Shown: positions 10,659 to 22,041 of the stretch, piece after piece
How the letters are laid out: every line of letters starts with the position of its first letter
Numbering within the stretch: position 1 is the first letter of the stretch
Assembly (NCBI GenBank): GCA_025526915.1
Contig: JAHLKH010000132.1
Coordinates: 1-64,000, forward strand
Reading direction: 5' to 3'
Length of the DNA: 64,000 bases
Origin: Entophlyctis helioformis
Lineage: Eukaryota > Chytridiomycota > Chytridiomycetes > Chytridiales > Chytriomycetaceae
Position numbers and translations under genes: made by a program
The notes under the pieces: model-generated
Database searches by the model: none
Seen by the model: the letters and a program-made list of their open reading frames with translations, nothing else
Told to the model about the DNA's origin: nothing

Positions 10659-10958
10659 ATGGTGTGCTCCAAGTGCGAGAAGAAGCTGGCGACGCTCGCT
10701 ACGCCCGACAAGTGGAAGGAAGGATCCAAGAACGCCGAGGTCGGGTCGAGCGGCCGCAAGCTCAACGAGAACAAGCTCCTGTCCTCCAAGAACAAGGCCA
10801 AGTTTGCGCCGTACGAGGCACGGTGCCGGGTCTGCAAGTCGAGAGTCACGCAGACCGGCGCACACTACTGCCAGGGCTGTGCATACAAGAACGGGATCTG
10901 CGTCATGTGCGGCGTCAAGATCCTAGATACCAAGCTATATAAGCAGTCGTCAAAGTAG
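10659..10958 (+). CDS. CRIPT: CRIPT family zinc-binding protein
   Basis: An intronless 99-residue protein, close to the 101 residues of human CRIPT. The start MVCSKCEKKLATLATPDKW and the distributed CxxC pairs are the family signature. The pairs are CSKC, CRVCK, CQGC and CVMCG in GICVMCGVKILDTK. In animals CRIPT was named for PDZ binding of PSD-95. It is conserved in most eukaryotes and is associated with the minor spliceosome and other RNA-processing complexes. The fungal protein ends KQSSK, without an obvious PDZ ligand. The neighbouring CCCH gene is convergent, with only 57 bases between stop codons. Confidence 0.95.
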   Translation: MVCSKCEKKLATLATPDKWKEGSKNAEVGSSGRKLNENKLLSSKNKAKFAPYEARCRVCKSRVTQTGAHYCQGCAYKNGICVMCGVKILDTKLYKQSSK

Positions 10959-11015
10959 CACATGCGGCCGTGTACACTCCACCAATGGCGATGGCGATGG
11001 CGATGGCGGCAATGT

Positions 11016-12362
11016 TTATTCAACGGACTGGCCGCCATACAAGGTCCATGGGTTGGGCAGACGTTCCAGAGATGCAGCGTATGAATGGGACCGTGGGTCT
11101 GCGCTCGGGTCGGAGCGTGGATCGGCATACGCTGGAAGAATAAAGGCCGCAGACGAGGCACCAGAGTCCGGCTGCTGGCGCAGCTGCGAATACGACTGCG
11201 GATACGACTGTGAATACGACTGTGAATGCAAAGGAGCCGATGGATGCCGCGGGTCTGGCAGGAACGGCGGTGGCAGCGCGCCGGACGACACCTGTCCGGC
11301 AGCAGCCGCAAACAGCTCTGCCGATCTGCCTCCAAAGGCAGGAGGGGCAGCACCGACAGAGGCACCAGAGGCGCCTGCAAGTGGTTGTCTGACGCGTTGC
11401 TGGCTCTCCCACGTCTCTTGCTCTCGATCCAAGAACCGCTGCTGCTCCTCTGTGATTGGATCGTGCGAGTACGGACACGCATCGCCATGCCGACACCCGC
11501 CCTTTTCCTTCTTGAAGTGGTGGAACACGCACGGCGAGTCCTTGAGATTGTGCGAGAACGGACACTGCGATCCAGAAAGGCAGCTGCCAGACTTGAAGTA
11601 ACGACAGACTTGCTTGGACCGCGGATCGCCGCCGGGACCGTCGTGAGAAAAGAGACACGAGGAGCCAGCGGTGCACTGAAACTTTGCCCAGAATGCACAT
11701 GGCGGACGGGCCTTGGGCTCTGCCTTGGATTCTGCCTGGGGCGGCCGCGCAGGCTGCCGTTGTTTGGACCGATCGTTGGCGGGCTGCTTCTTGGATGCCT
11801 GTTTCCTTGCAGGCATTGTGGCATTGCCAGTCTGTCCAGTCTGCGTCTGGTGCTGCCGGTGATCGAGGCCAGGCGGTGATTGTCTGTGGCTAGAGATATC
11901 TGGCAGGTGACCTTGCTGTTGCTGCTGTTGCTGCTGCTGCTGTCGCTGTTTCTTGTTACGCTTCCTCGCAGAGCCGCTCATATGGGAGTGAGGCGAGTGG
12001 ACTGCCCCTGGCGTCGATGCGTCTCCAAAGGATCGCTTGAGGCTCGATGCTGCTAGCGCAGAGGGTATAGGGGCTGCAACAGGAACAGCGCCAGGCTCCT
12101 CCTCAAGCTCGCCTTCTTCCAGCTCGCCGTCCTCAAGGTCTGCAGCTGGTTCGGAGTGAGGCCTCGGCGCTGTTGTCGAGTCGGCTTGGCCGTCCGCACC
12201 GGCACGCTTGCCATGCGCTGCTACACCGGCCACTGCTGCGGCCTCTGCTAGAACATCCGCCGAGGCGACCTGCACTGGCATTGACGGCACCATCAGGTCT
12301 GGCAGCCCCATGTCTCCATCGTCAAGCTCGTCGTCGTCGCTGCCAAACTCGACAACATTCAT
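11016..12362 (-). CDS. Triple CCCH zinc-finger protein, ZC3H4/6/8 (Su(s))-like
   Basis: This single-exon 448-residue protein carries three closely spaced CCCH fingers near residues 235-320: CAFWAKFQCTAGSSCLFSH, CRYFKSGSCLSGSQCPFSH and a third ending CRHGDACPYSHDPITEE. The order and the HDPITEE extension match the ZC3H4/ZC3H6/ZC3H8 group, related to Drosophila Suppressor of sable, which restricts aberrant RNA polymerase II transcripts. The N-terminus (MNVVEFGSDDDELDDGDMG) and an acidic EDGELEEGELEEE segment are also typical of that family. A ten-glutamine tract and basic linker precede the fingers. The tail has repeats of SYSQSYPQSYSQ and PRSDPSADPRS. I start at 12362 because the longer frame upstream lacks conservation. 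The stop TAA overlaps an AATAAA signal. Confidence 0.82.
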   Translation of the reverse strand: MNVVEFGSDDDELDDGDMGLPDLMVPSMPVQVASADVLAEAAAVAGVAAHGKRAGADGQADSTTAPRPHSEPAADLEDGELEEGELEEEPGAVPVAAPIPSALAASSLKRSFGDASTPGAVHSPHSHMSGSARKRNKKQRQQQQQQQQQQGHLPDISSHRQSPPGLDHRQHQTQTGQTGNATMPARKQASKKQPANDRSKQRQPARPPQAESKAEPKARPPCAFWAKFQCTAGSSCLFSHDGPGGDPRSKQVCRYFKSGSCLSGSQCPFSHNLKDSPCVFHHFKKEKGGCRHGDACPYSHDPITEEQQRFLDREQETWESQQRVRQPLAGASGASVGAAPPAFGGRSAELFAAAAGQVSSGALPPPFLPDPRHPSAPLHSQSYSQSYPQSYSQLRQQPDSGASSAAFILPAYADPRSDPSADPRSHSYAASLERLPNPWTLYGGQSVE

Positions 12363-12427
12363 TGTGCAAGGGAAGCCCAAGTCACGGCTCGTCGACAAAG
12401 CCGTTGCAACCCAGACCAGCGACGAGT

Positions 12428-13414
12428 TCATCGGCCTGGCTCAGCTGACTCGCGGCACGCCGCATCAGCTGCATCCCCTCGCCGCCAAGGCTGCGGGCAG
12501 TTGACACAAGCGACGCACGCGGCCAAGCGATCCCTGCATGGCAGCCATTCGTGCCCTTCGGTTGGGCCAAGAGCCATCAGCTGCCGCATCACGCCGATCC
12601 GCGACCGCAGGGTGCTGTTGTCGGCCATGACGGCGTCGAGCATGGCTTCGAGGCGGCGTGTCTTGGTCTGCTCGATGATCAGGGCAGACTCGCTGGCCTC
12701 GAGACGCATGAGGAGGGCCGGCACACAGCCAAAGATGGCGTCCATCTCGGAAGGCTCGCCTGGTCCTGTGGGGCCGCGATCAGCAGCATCGTGCGCGATG
12801 GTCTGGTGAAAGGGCGACGCGAGAGACGGATCGGGACGGAATGCGAGAGTCGACGTAGTGCTGGTGTCCCATAGGCAGCCATAGTCTGCTGGTGCTGCGG
12901 GCAGTGCTGCGACAGAGGGAGATGCCTCGCAGGCGGCGGTCTTCCATGGCGCGCACGCCATGTGGCCGGCCTCGTGTCTCTCGTCCTCAAAGTCATCGTC
13001 GGCTGCGCGCACCAGAGCGCTGTTGGGGCATGATCTGTAGTGAGCAGCAGACGGGCTACTCGTGCCGTCGGTAGGGGCGAGAGTGCGAGCGTGGCTTTGG
13101 CCGTGGCCGTGGCTGTATGCGAGAGCATGTACGAGGCTGTGGGCGTGTGCATGGTCGCACTCGGTGAGATCGATGTAGCAGCGGCTTGATCCATGGCGCA
13201 GGCTCGTGCAAGTGTCGTCGTCGCTGTCGCACTCGCGCATGCCGCCAAGCGTCTCGGCCATGCGCGGCCCGCTTGTCTCACAGCAGCTGGCCATGCGACG
13301 CTGCAGATCCGTCTGCAGGCAAGGCAAGCGAGACACGCGAGACACTCGAGAAGCCGCCCTCCCTGGCCATCGCCAAACAGCCAGCGCGTTATGCAGTGCA
13401 TTCATTGGATGCAT
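12428..13414 (-). CDS. Hypothetical protein with short C-terminal coiled coil
   Basis: An ATG-started frame of 328 residues just upstream of the CCCH gene on the same strand. The N-terminal two-thirds is Cys/His/Ala-rich low-complexity sequence. Residues of about 225-290 look structured (MDAIFGCVPALLMRLEASES, then ALIIEQTKTRRLEAMLDAVM) and have heptad spacing, continuing to RSRIGVMRQLMALG. I recognise no family. The start may be further downstream (MASCCETSG or MAETLGGMRE). The clean helical segment is the main reason to believe it is coding. Confidence 0.45.
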   Translation of the reverse strand: MHPMNALHNALAVWRWPGRAASRVSRVSRLPCLQTDLQRRMASCCETSGPRMAETLGGMRECDSDDDTCTSLRHGSSRCYIDLTECDHAHAHSLVHALAYSHGHGQSHARTLAPTDGTSSPSAAHYRSCPNSALVRAADDDFEDERHEAGHMACAPWKTAACEASPSVAALPAAPADYGCLWDTSTTSTLAFRPDPSLASPFHQTIAHDAADRGPTGPGEPSEMDAIFGCVPALLMRLEASESALIIEQTKTRRLEAMLDAVMADNSTLRSRIGVMRQLMALGPTEGHEWLPCRDRLAACVACVNCPQPWRRGDAADAACRESAEPGR

Positions 13415-13538
13415 AGAGTGCCATCATCGATACATTGCATGCGATGCTCTGGCGTGATCCATATCGCCAGCATCAACCGAGGCGCGATGGAGAACACCGC
13501 AAGAACACGGCAAGGAATGGACACACAGCGAGGCTGCA

Positions 13539-16500
13539 TCAGTCGATGAAGCGCGACATGCGGCGTGCTCGCGACGGGCGGCCGCCGGGCAGGAACGGCA
13601 TGTCTGCTGCCGTGATCTCTTGGCCTGGAGCCGGGCCGGACGTCGGATCGTCAGTAGGCGGCTGCGGGTCGCGTCGTTCGGTTGGCGGCGACAGCATGAT
13701 GTCGGGCAAGTTGGCGGGATCGAGCGGCGCCGGGATGCTGTGCTCGGGCGAGCTCATCGAGTACTCGCCGTCGCTGCCAACGCTGAACGGATCTTCTGGA
13801 GCCTCGCTGGTCTCGAACGTGCGTCCCACTGCGCTCATGAAGCGTGCAATCACGTTGCCTTGCGTGTCGTCGCCTCCCTGGCCGCCGCTTGAAAACACTC
13901 CCGCATTGCCGCTCAAGCTCAGCCGCTGCAGAAGGCTGGGGCGTCGGTTGGCCGACACACTTGCTCGTCCACTGCCAATGTTGGAACGAGAGCTGATGCT
14001 GGCACGGATGATCGCCGCTGTTTGCTGCATCGCGTTTCCAGCGCTATCTGTCGCGCCACCGCTTTCGTGTGCACCATCATCCTCGTCATCGTCAAAGTCA
14101 TCCAGCGGATCACGTGCCTTGCCACGTCGCTTCGGCACCACCTCGCTGTCTGCCCCCTCATGATCCATCCGGCTATCCACCGCATAGCTCTCTAGCATGC
14201 TCTGCGATCCATTGCCTCCTGCCATGCCGTCGCCCCCGTCCGGCTCGCCCCGCTTGAACATGCTGGCAAAGATGCTTGTGCTCTTGGTCATGCCTGCTTG
14301 CCCAGAATTGTTGAAGACATCAGCCGAATCCTTGTCCTCGATTGGTTCCTTGACAATGGATTTTCGGCGCAGCTCCTTGAGAATGTCCGTGTCGTCCTCG
14401 CGGCCGCGGTTGGGCGGCTTCTTGAGACCGATGCGCACAAGGAACGTGGTGATGGTGCCGACCTGCTGGTTGCGCGACAGGCACTCGGACAGGAACCGCG
14501 CAAACTCGGGCAGCTTGCGGATATCGCGCGGCAGCCGCACAAGCAGCTCGACGTTGCAGCGATCCAGGAACTGGCAGTGACCAAGCCATTCGCCAGTGAA
14601 GCTGTCAGCCGGCGGATCTCCCCGCACATCCATCCACATCCACATCACTATCCACGTCCCGGCTTACCAAAAAGTAGTTGATCATGCGTGTAAACACGAC
14701 AAACTGGCCAACAACAATCGTCAACACTTCGGCCGCCATGATCCAGTGGTTGACGTGCGTGGCCTCTTCGAGGAAGTGGTCCAGATTGTGGGACTGCTCG
14801 TCCTGGCGTTCCTGCCATCCGTCCAGCAAATCCGGCTCCAAAACCATATCCATGAACGTGAGGGTGTTGTTGTCCGGGGTCACAGGCCCAGCACGGGCAG
14901 AAACCGCAAACCGGTTGAATAGAGTCGACAAACGGTCCTGGAGCCGCAAGATGCCATAGCTGAGAACATTGGGCGTATAGCCAATCGTTGCATTGTATAT
15001 GCGCGTCTCGCAAAACGTGGTGTTGGCAGCCAGACAGCTCGTGACTGTGTCGTCCAGATCTTCTGGGCCGAGGTACGTGTTGGCAGCAGGCGATGCATTG
15101 TCGCCATCACTTTTGCCGTAAACCAGCTCAGCATAAACGGTAGAGAGGTTTTCGACTTCCTCGACAATGTTGTCCCGGATCACTGCGTCGCTACCCCATG
15201 TCATGTGGTCATTCCACGTGAGCTCCTGGATGAGGTTGATCGTGCGGAGCGACTGGATGTTGACGGTCGCCATCTTTTCGGTGATGACTACGACGCGGCC
15301 GATATGGTTGACGTTTTCCGTGTTGAGCAGCGCAACCGACACGGCGAGCGAGATGGTCGCAAACGTGTATGCAATGTACTCGTTCCGGAACGAGCGGTGC
15401 TGCACTTTTTTGCTCGACAGCTGCGTCTTGTTGGAGAACGTCTGCTCAAACTCGAGGATGTCGTCCTGCTGCGCTTCTTCAAGAGCCTGTGCAGATCGAC
15501 ACGTCATACGCCATCGCATGCAACGGGCTGGTCAGTCGATGCAACGCGCGTGCACACAATCCACAGAGGCAACTCACGGTAAGCCTTTCGTTCTTGGCAT
15601 TGAGTGGAATGATGCGGAATGCTTCAAGCATCTCCGCTTGCTTGCTGCGGAAGCGGCGCACAAGCACCACGTCCAGAATGACAATAAAGACTGCAAACGT
15701 GGCAATATGCGTGCAGATCAGGATGTAAATCAGCATTGTTGCGCTCTGTGCCGTCTTGCGATGGCTGTTGAAATACGTGGTCGAGGACACGTCGTCTGTT
15801 TGAGCACGTCAGTCTTGTGAGCCATCCCTCAAGCCGCACGGCGAGTGATGCAGTGACCTACATGCTCCTTCCTGCAGTTTGTACCAGTTGTCAGCAATCA
15901 GACGAAAGTCGTTGTTATAGTACAGCTTGCTGTGGTTGAACTGGGAAATGTCGAGACTTGACAACGCGAGACCGCTGTTGCTGAGAAGCACAGTGACATC
16001 CAGCAGCGAGCCCTTCTTTTCGATCGGGCCACTTGCAGCTCAGGGTAGAACGACTGCTTGTACGTGATCTACAAAGCGTTGCATCATCGGACACACAGAA
16101 AGCGTCAGGATGTGCACGATGATCTGCCACACGGAATGGCGTGTCTTTACCCAGGGGTCGCTGAAAGCGCGCTGTCCATCCACTAAAATCGACGAAGAAG
16201 CCGTATCAGCAAACATGGCGCGCGCATTCTCCTGGAACGATACCATCTCCTTGTACAGCTTGTCCTGGATGGCCTTGAACTCGACCGGCTTACTGTTCTC
16301 GTACGCAGTCTGCAGCTGGCGGCATCGTCTCCAAAGCAGTGCCGTGCCCAGATCGCGCATGATAATCTTCTTGGTGAACTTGTACTCGTGGATGGACGTT
16401 TCAAGGAGCTGGTATGTATGTCATGTTGTCAGACACTCGTCGCGGGGCGAGGTGGCAGGGTGATCAGCAGACAGGAGGCTCACCTGGGCAACCACCGTGT

Positions 16501-19175
16501 GGCCCACAATCAGGACCGTGGTCGAGATGATGCCAATGATGGTTGTTGCGTACAGCAGCTTGCGGATATCGCCACTGTTTCGCTTGAGCAGCTTGAGACG
16601 CAGCCGCTTGCTCTCCTTCTCACGGTTCTCTTCCGTTGACGCCTTGGACGTCTGCAGCATCCTGGCAGGAATGACAATGTCCGTGTAGGCTGTGCGTTCA
16701 CGGTTGCCGCCGCTGCGGGACTCTTGCTCGCTGCGCTGGCGGTCGCGTTGGTCGGCCTCCATGAGCAGGCGATTGGCCTTGACATCCGCATTCAGCGTCC
16801 ACAGACAAAAGTACGAGTAGTATCTGCGCACACGCGAGCTGTTGGGGAACCTGCAAGGAAGCGATGTTAGTCGTCATGGATCTACAGGTGGACTGTCAGG
16901 TGCAGCTGGCTGACCGTTCCATGAGCTTGACATAGCCATCTTCGGCCTTGAGGATCGTCAGCTGCAGCTGCTCGGCCAGGTTTTCAATCCGTCCTGCATC
17001 GTATTTCTGTGGAGCGATCGTATCAGCCGTGTCGCAACGAGCAGTGTGCAACGAGCAGTGTGCAACCAGACCAACGGACCTTGTCAAGCACAGCAGCCCA
17101 AATGAGGCGTGTGTAGTGCAGAGTCATGTAATGGTTGAGCTTGGTGTCCATGATGATGCGCGAGTACTCATTGAGCGTGGCACGGTCCAGATGCGTGTTG
17201 ATGTCCAGAAACTCGAGCTCCTTGTCCTTTTCCTTGGTCTGCTCGTGCCGCATATCGCCATACGTGGCATCCACTGGTCAGCATGCAGAGCCATGGTGGA
17301 CAGCGCCAGACGTCATCACCTCGAGCATCATGTAGATCTGAAACTGCGTGTCCATGTATGTGCGCTCAATGTCGATCTTGTTGGCGACATGCAGGGCGTG
17401 TTCGTTGTCGCCAACAAACTTGCTCAGGTATTGCGCATACAGCGACATGACGTACGGATTGTTTGGAAACTCGGCCAGCCCACGCTGCTCACACCGTATC
17501 AGTGTCATAGTCAACAGCGACAGTTTTACGTCGGTTCATGTGCACGAGACGAAGGGACTCACGCGGAAGATGCAGATGACGAGGGCAAAGTCTTCCTTGC
17601 GCGGTCGACGGCGACCAAACAGGTGGGCGGTAGCAAAGCGAGCCGTGATCTCGACATGCGGCCACATGCGGAAGATGTTGAGATCGTCGCTCCAGACACC
17701 GCGAGAGTACGAGAGTGCCTTGCGCTCGTTGATCTTGGCAAGCAGCGTGCTCTGAGTGTATGTGAACACACGGCCTGGACATCACCATCGGGATGGCCAT
17801 GTGTTGAGCGTTGTGCAAGCATAAATGCAAGGCTGGCGAATGAGAAGGGGATGGTTGCCTACCGCTGATGTAAGCGCCAATCGGGACCATGACGCAGAAG
17901 ATGGTCATCATGGCACCCGTCGCACTCTCGATGACTGTGGTGCCGCCCGACACGGCACCGCAGATGATGGCGGCAACACCGTGGAAAAACGCTCCAAAGT
18001 AGATGCCACATCGCTAATGCCCAAACAGGTTCACACAAGCCAATCAGTCAGTCGCGTAGCAAGCATTTGCTGGTCGTGCATCAAGAACGAACCGCTTGGG
18101 TCATGTAGATGTTGTAGTGTGGGAAGAAGAGGTTGTGCATGATGAACATGACGAGCGGCACGACGGTGGCGGGCAACGCACGACCGAAAAAGTCATTTTC
18201 AGGGGCAAAGACTGCCATCGAGACGAGGCCGGCCTTGAGCAGAACCAGGAGCATGTCCACACGGGCATTGTAGACATTCCACGGGTTCTTTTGCGTTGGA
18301 TCGGCATCAAAGAAGCTGCATGTGCGACGTGGAAGAGCGTGAGATGAAGGAGATGCGACGAGTGCATGCAGGGATGCTTACAACACGGTCATGTACACGC
18401 TTTCGATAAAGAACATGGCCAGTCCGAATGCAGCCACGACCGTTCCTGCAACATACAGGCTGGAAGAGCAAGCAAAGCCTGCGCGGCAGTCGAACGGCAG
18501 CATCAATGCACCGACAAAGGGAATACTGCATCACACTGTGAGTTTGAGCCGTGAGCCTGCCAGAGGCATGCAGATACGTACAAGAGAGCAGTGGGGAAGA
18601 CCATGGTGCAGAGACGCACAATCGAGACGAGAAAGCGAAACGTCTTTGTGCCTTGCTGGTAGCGGTTGCCACGAAGAATGACGTGGAATGGCAAGATGCG
18701 AATCAGGCAGGGTCAGGTCGGACGCGCCAAGCATTGATGTGGATCTCGAATGAGATAATGCAAGACGACGCACCGACTGGTAGCGAATGAGGATCGAGAC
18801 GGCTGGCGGGACGAATGCAATGATGGTCAGCACGATGGCGCCAATGAGCACATCGATGGTCTTGTCGTCGCCCAATCCACGGGCGGGTATGTTTGCAACA
18901 AAGATTGGCGCAATGGCATATCGCTTCGCCATCACCGGCGTATAAAAGAACGAGAGCAGCTCGAGGTCGCCAAAGAGGAGCGCAAAGAACGACACCCAGT
19001 CAAACATGGTCTGGTGGTCGATGAGCATGGCGATAAACGAGTACTGCCCGCGCACTGCAGGCGGCAGCATGGCCTGCTTGTTGGCCGTGCCCGTGCTGTC
19101 GCGGTAATTGCCGGCGCCGCCTTCGTTGCGCGACGATGCATGGCTCAGCTCGCTGTTGGTTTCCGACGATGACAT
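13539..19175 (-). CDS. TmcB-like giant multi-pass membrane protein, paralogue A
   Basis: Fifteen exons fit: 19175-18774, 18655-18582, 18525-18382, 18315-18093, 18013-17863, 17774-17563, 17484-17320, 17241-17080, 17006-16915, 16850-16484, 16408-16151, 16068-15862, 15795-15578, 15486-14668 and 14570-13539. The protein is about 1508 residues. It has a multi-helix membrane domain (exons 1-5) and a TPR-like helical region (exons 6-10). Two membrane-extracellular-membrane modules follow (exons 10-14), then a cytosolic tail. Exons 2, 4, 7 and 9 have exactly the same lengths as in paralogue B at 46916-53349. One base is missing near 16025-16035 in exon 12: FYPELQV must join GPIEKKGSLLD, and with it the whole gene is in phase. 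The tail has RDPLDDFDDDEDD and RRPSLLQRLSL motifs. I relate it to TmcB-type proteins from memory of that family. Ligand and pathway are unknown. Confidence 0.8.
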
Positions 19176-19473
19176 GCTGAAACGCCCGCCTCCGAGCTTG
19201 TCGCGTGAATCTTGGGGCCCTTCGGAGCTCTTCCGTCGACACTCTCACGAGTACGCGGCAAAAACATTTTTCAGTGTCATTTTTGGTGGCGCCGACGCGT
19301 TCCACGCGGTTGGCCAGTCAGCTGACTGCCAAAATCGCGGCCGACCACGAGCGAGCTGCGTCATGTGCCGCTGAACAGCAGCTTCTAAAAAGCTTGTTGA
19401 CGCCCTGTCCAGTTACTCCTACTTCAGCGTCTGCCATCCTGCGACTTCGCTCCCGTCCCAACTGCCTCCCCCC
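19176..19473. promoter_or_regulatory. Divergent promoter between TmcB-like A and the lipase gene
   Basis: These 298 bases separate two divergent start codons, so both promoters must lie here or overlap. I see no clear TATA box or repeated operator. This is assigned by position only. Confidence 0.45.
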
Positions 19474-21911
19474 ATGGAATCCTTCCTTGGCTACCTCACG
19501 TTCGACGGCATCGACGCCAATGTCCTTGCGGTGCACGATGCACAGTCCCAAGCATGCCAATCGCCGTCTGTTTCAACAGCGGCGTCGCCATTGCAGCAAC
19601 GCCGCATGAAGGCCGCCGGCAGTGCACCAGCTCTTGTCATTGACTGCCGCTCAATCACAAGCGCCATCCAGCCAGCTGCCGCCGCCACACTCGCTCAATC
19701 CAACAATACCAACAACGCACAAGCCATGCCCGGCTCAGCGATCAATGCCCTCACTGCCCGTCGCACAAGCCGCTGCCCTCTCTCTCCCGCCACCGAGTTT
19801 GCGGCGACGCTGCCTTCGCCGACCGACGACGAGACCGTCCAAGCGCTCGTCGAGGCCGGCCGCTCTGCCTTCAACGAGTCATTTTCGCTGTCATCGGCCA
19901 GAACATCCACAGCAGTCCGACCCGGAGCCGACGACGACAGCAGCAGCGACAATGGGAACGAGACCGAATACCACTCGCCGCCCAACTCGCTCAACTGCTC
20001 GACATCGGACCTGTTCTCCGTGTTGCCGCGCACGTCTCGTCGTGCACGTGCTTTGGCAATCGCCTCGTCCGTTGCACGTGAGATGGCATTTCTCGTCTCG
20101 CTCGGCGCCAACCAGGTGCAGGCGCTCACGTCAGGTGTTCTGACGGCCATGACCACCCAGACACGTCCCACGTGGGACAGCCGCACTCAGATCAGCCTGC
20201 ACTGGCTGCGCGCCAATCTGCGCTTCTCCAACCACGCCATCCACCGCGTGCGCTGGGCGTCCAAGACCGCATCTGCGCTCGGCATCTTCCGCGGCGGACC
20301 CAACGTCAAGGAGCTGACTCTCACCATCCGTCGCGACGGTCTCCTGCGGTACGAGGCCCAAGGCAGCCAGTACCGCCGTGGCACGAAGGCGTGGCTGTAC
20401 CCTGTCCCGCCAGAAGACACGACACGCGTCGAGAGCGCCAACCGCGTCTACTCGATCAATGGCGAATGGATCCACCCGCCCGTCGGCTCTGTCGTCTCGG
20501 GCTCGCGTCCCAAGCGCACGATCCTGTTCATCCACGGCGGTGCATACATTGCTGGCTCTACGGACATTTATCGCTCTCTGACGACCCGCATCGCCATGCA
20601 GACTGGATGCCGCGTCTTTGCCATTGACTACCGACTTGCGCCAGAGAACCCGTTCCCCGCATCGCTGCATGACGCATTTGCTGCGTACATGTACCTCACG
20701 CAGCCGCGCAACAGCGACATCTTTGTGCAGCCTTCCGACCCGTCCACGCTGCACGAGCCTGTTGATCCTGCCGACCTCATCGTCATGGGCGACTCTGCTG
20801 GTACGTGGCCTTGTGGTTGAATCTCGACATGGCGGCTTCATGAACTGACCAGCGTTGGCGCGTCCTTGACTGTGCATGACGTGCATTTCATCGCAAACAG
20901 GCGGTGGCTTGTCCATGAGTCTCCTCAACTACCTGAACTTGTACTTGCGCAAGCCAGACGGCACGCACAGCGTTCCACTCCCTGGAGGTGTTGTGCTCAT
21001 CTCGGTAAGCTCCCAGTGCTCGCGTGGCGATCGGCGACCGAGCCCAACTGACACTCGTCTGCACGCGCATGCCACTGCCATCAGCCTTGGGTGGATCTTT
21101 CGTGCTCGTCCGAGTCTGGCACACAAACAAAGCGCTGGACTGGCTGCCGCACACGGCGGCAAACATGCACGGCGAAGTCGGCCCCAACCTGCGCCACCCC
21201 GCCTACCTCTACTGCCTTGGCGAAGACACGCGTCGCCCTCTGACGGTCCTGTCGCCCACAGCCGATATGTCCCCAACAGCGCTGCCTCTCCCGTCGTCAA
21301 CGACACGCGGGCCTTCTGCTGGTCGCGGTCATGTGCGTCACGACTCTGGCATCGATGCCGAGAAGCTGCGCAAGAGCCTTGAACAGGCCTCGCCATCATC
21401 CGCGTCGGGATCTGCTACAATGTCCGGCACAACCGCATCAAGCACCGTCTCCCCTGCAAGCGTTGGCGCGGCATTCCCTGCCAAGACCGGCCCAGCGGCC
21501 ACACAAGATGCCGCCGCAAACGAGGCGGTGCTACGCGACAGCATGGAGCGCTTTGTCCGCCACCCGCTTGTGTCGCCCATCTTTACCGACGACATGGCCG
21601 GCCTGCCGCCCATCCTGATCCAAGCCGGCGAGTGCGAGGTGCTCCGCGACGAGTCTGTCGCCCTCGCCTTCAAGTACCTCTCGCAGAATAAGGGCTCCAG
21701 CACGTCGTGGGTGCGCCATGAGATGTACACGGACATGGTGCACGTGTTCCAGGCGATGCAGTGGCTGCCTGCTGCCAAGCTCGCCCTCAAGCACATGTCG
21801 CAGTTTTTCGAAGAGATTGATGCGGATGCGTCTGTGCCGCTCGAGACGTACCGTCTGACCGCCGAAGAGACGCGGTATGTGCACATGATCGACAGCCACA
21901 TCAATATGTAA
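19474..21911 (+). CDS. Hormone-sensitive-lipase-family alpha/beta hydrolase
   Basis: Three exons (19474-20800, 20901-21004, 21085-21911) encode about 752 residues. The HSL-family oxyanion motif HGGAYIAGS and the following YRLAPENPFPAS are clear. The nucleophile motif GDSAGGGLSMS is split by intron 1. The acid/base end is DDMAGLPPILIQAGECEVLRDE and TDMVHVFQAM, supplying the likely Asp and His. Such enzymes hydrolyse acyl or steryl esters. A 280-residue N-terminal extension precedes the catalytic core, and about 110 low-complexity Ser/Thr/Ala residues (from about 21225 to 21540) interrupt it between nucleophile and acid. One base appears missing at the A run near 21140-21145, between SPWVDLSCSSES and KALDWLPHTA. 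Adding it makes exon 3 in-frame. No signal peptide is evident, so a lipid-droplet or cytosolic site is inferred. Confidence 0.85.
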
Positions 21912-22041
21912 CGGAGGCACGCTCGGCATCCGCTGCTATGCGCAGCCCAATCCCCTCACAGACAGTGTCCTGTATTTCTCTTCATTTTTAATGCACACTA
22001 TTCTCGGTCTGTCCAGAGTTTCCCGTTTTGAGTGCCATCCT

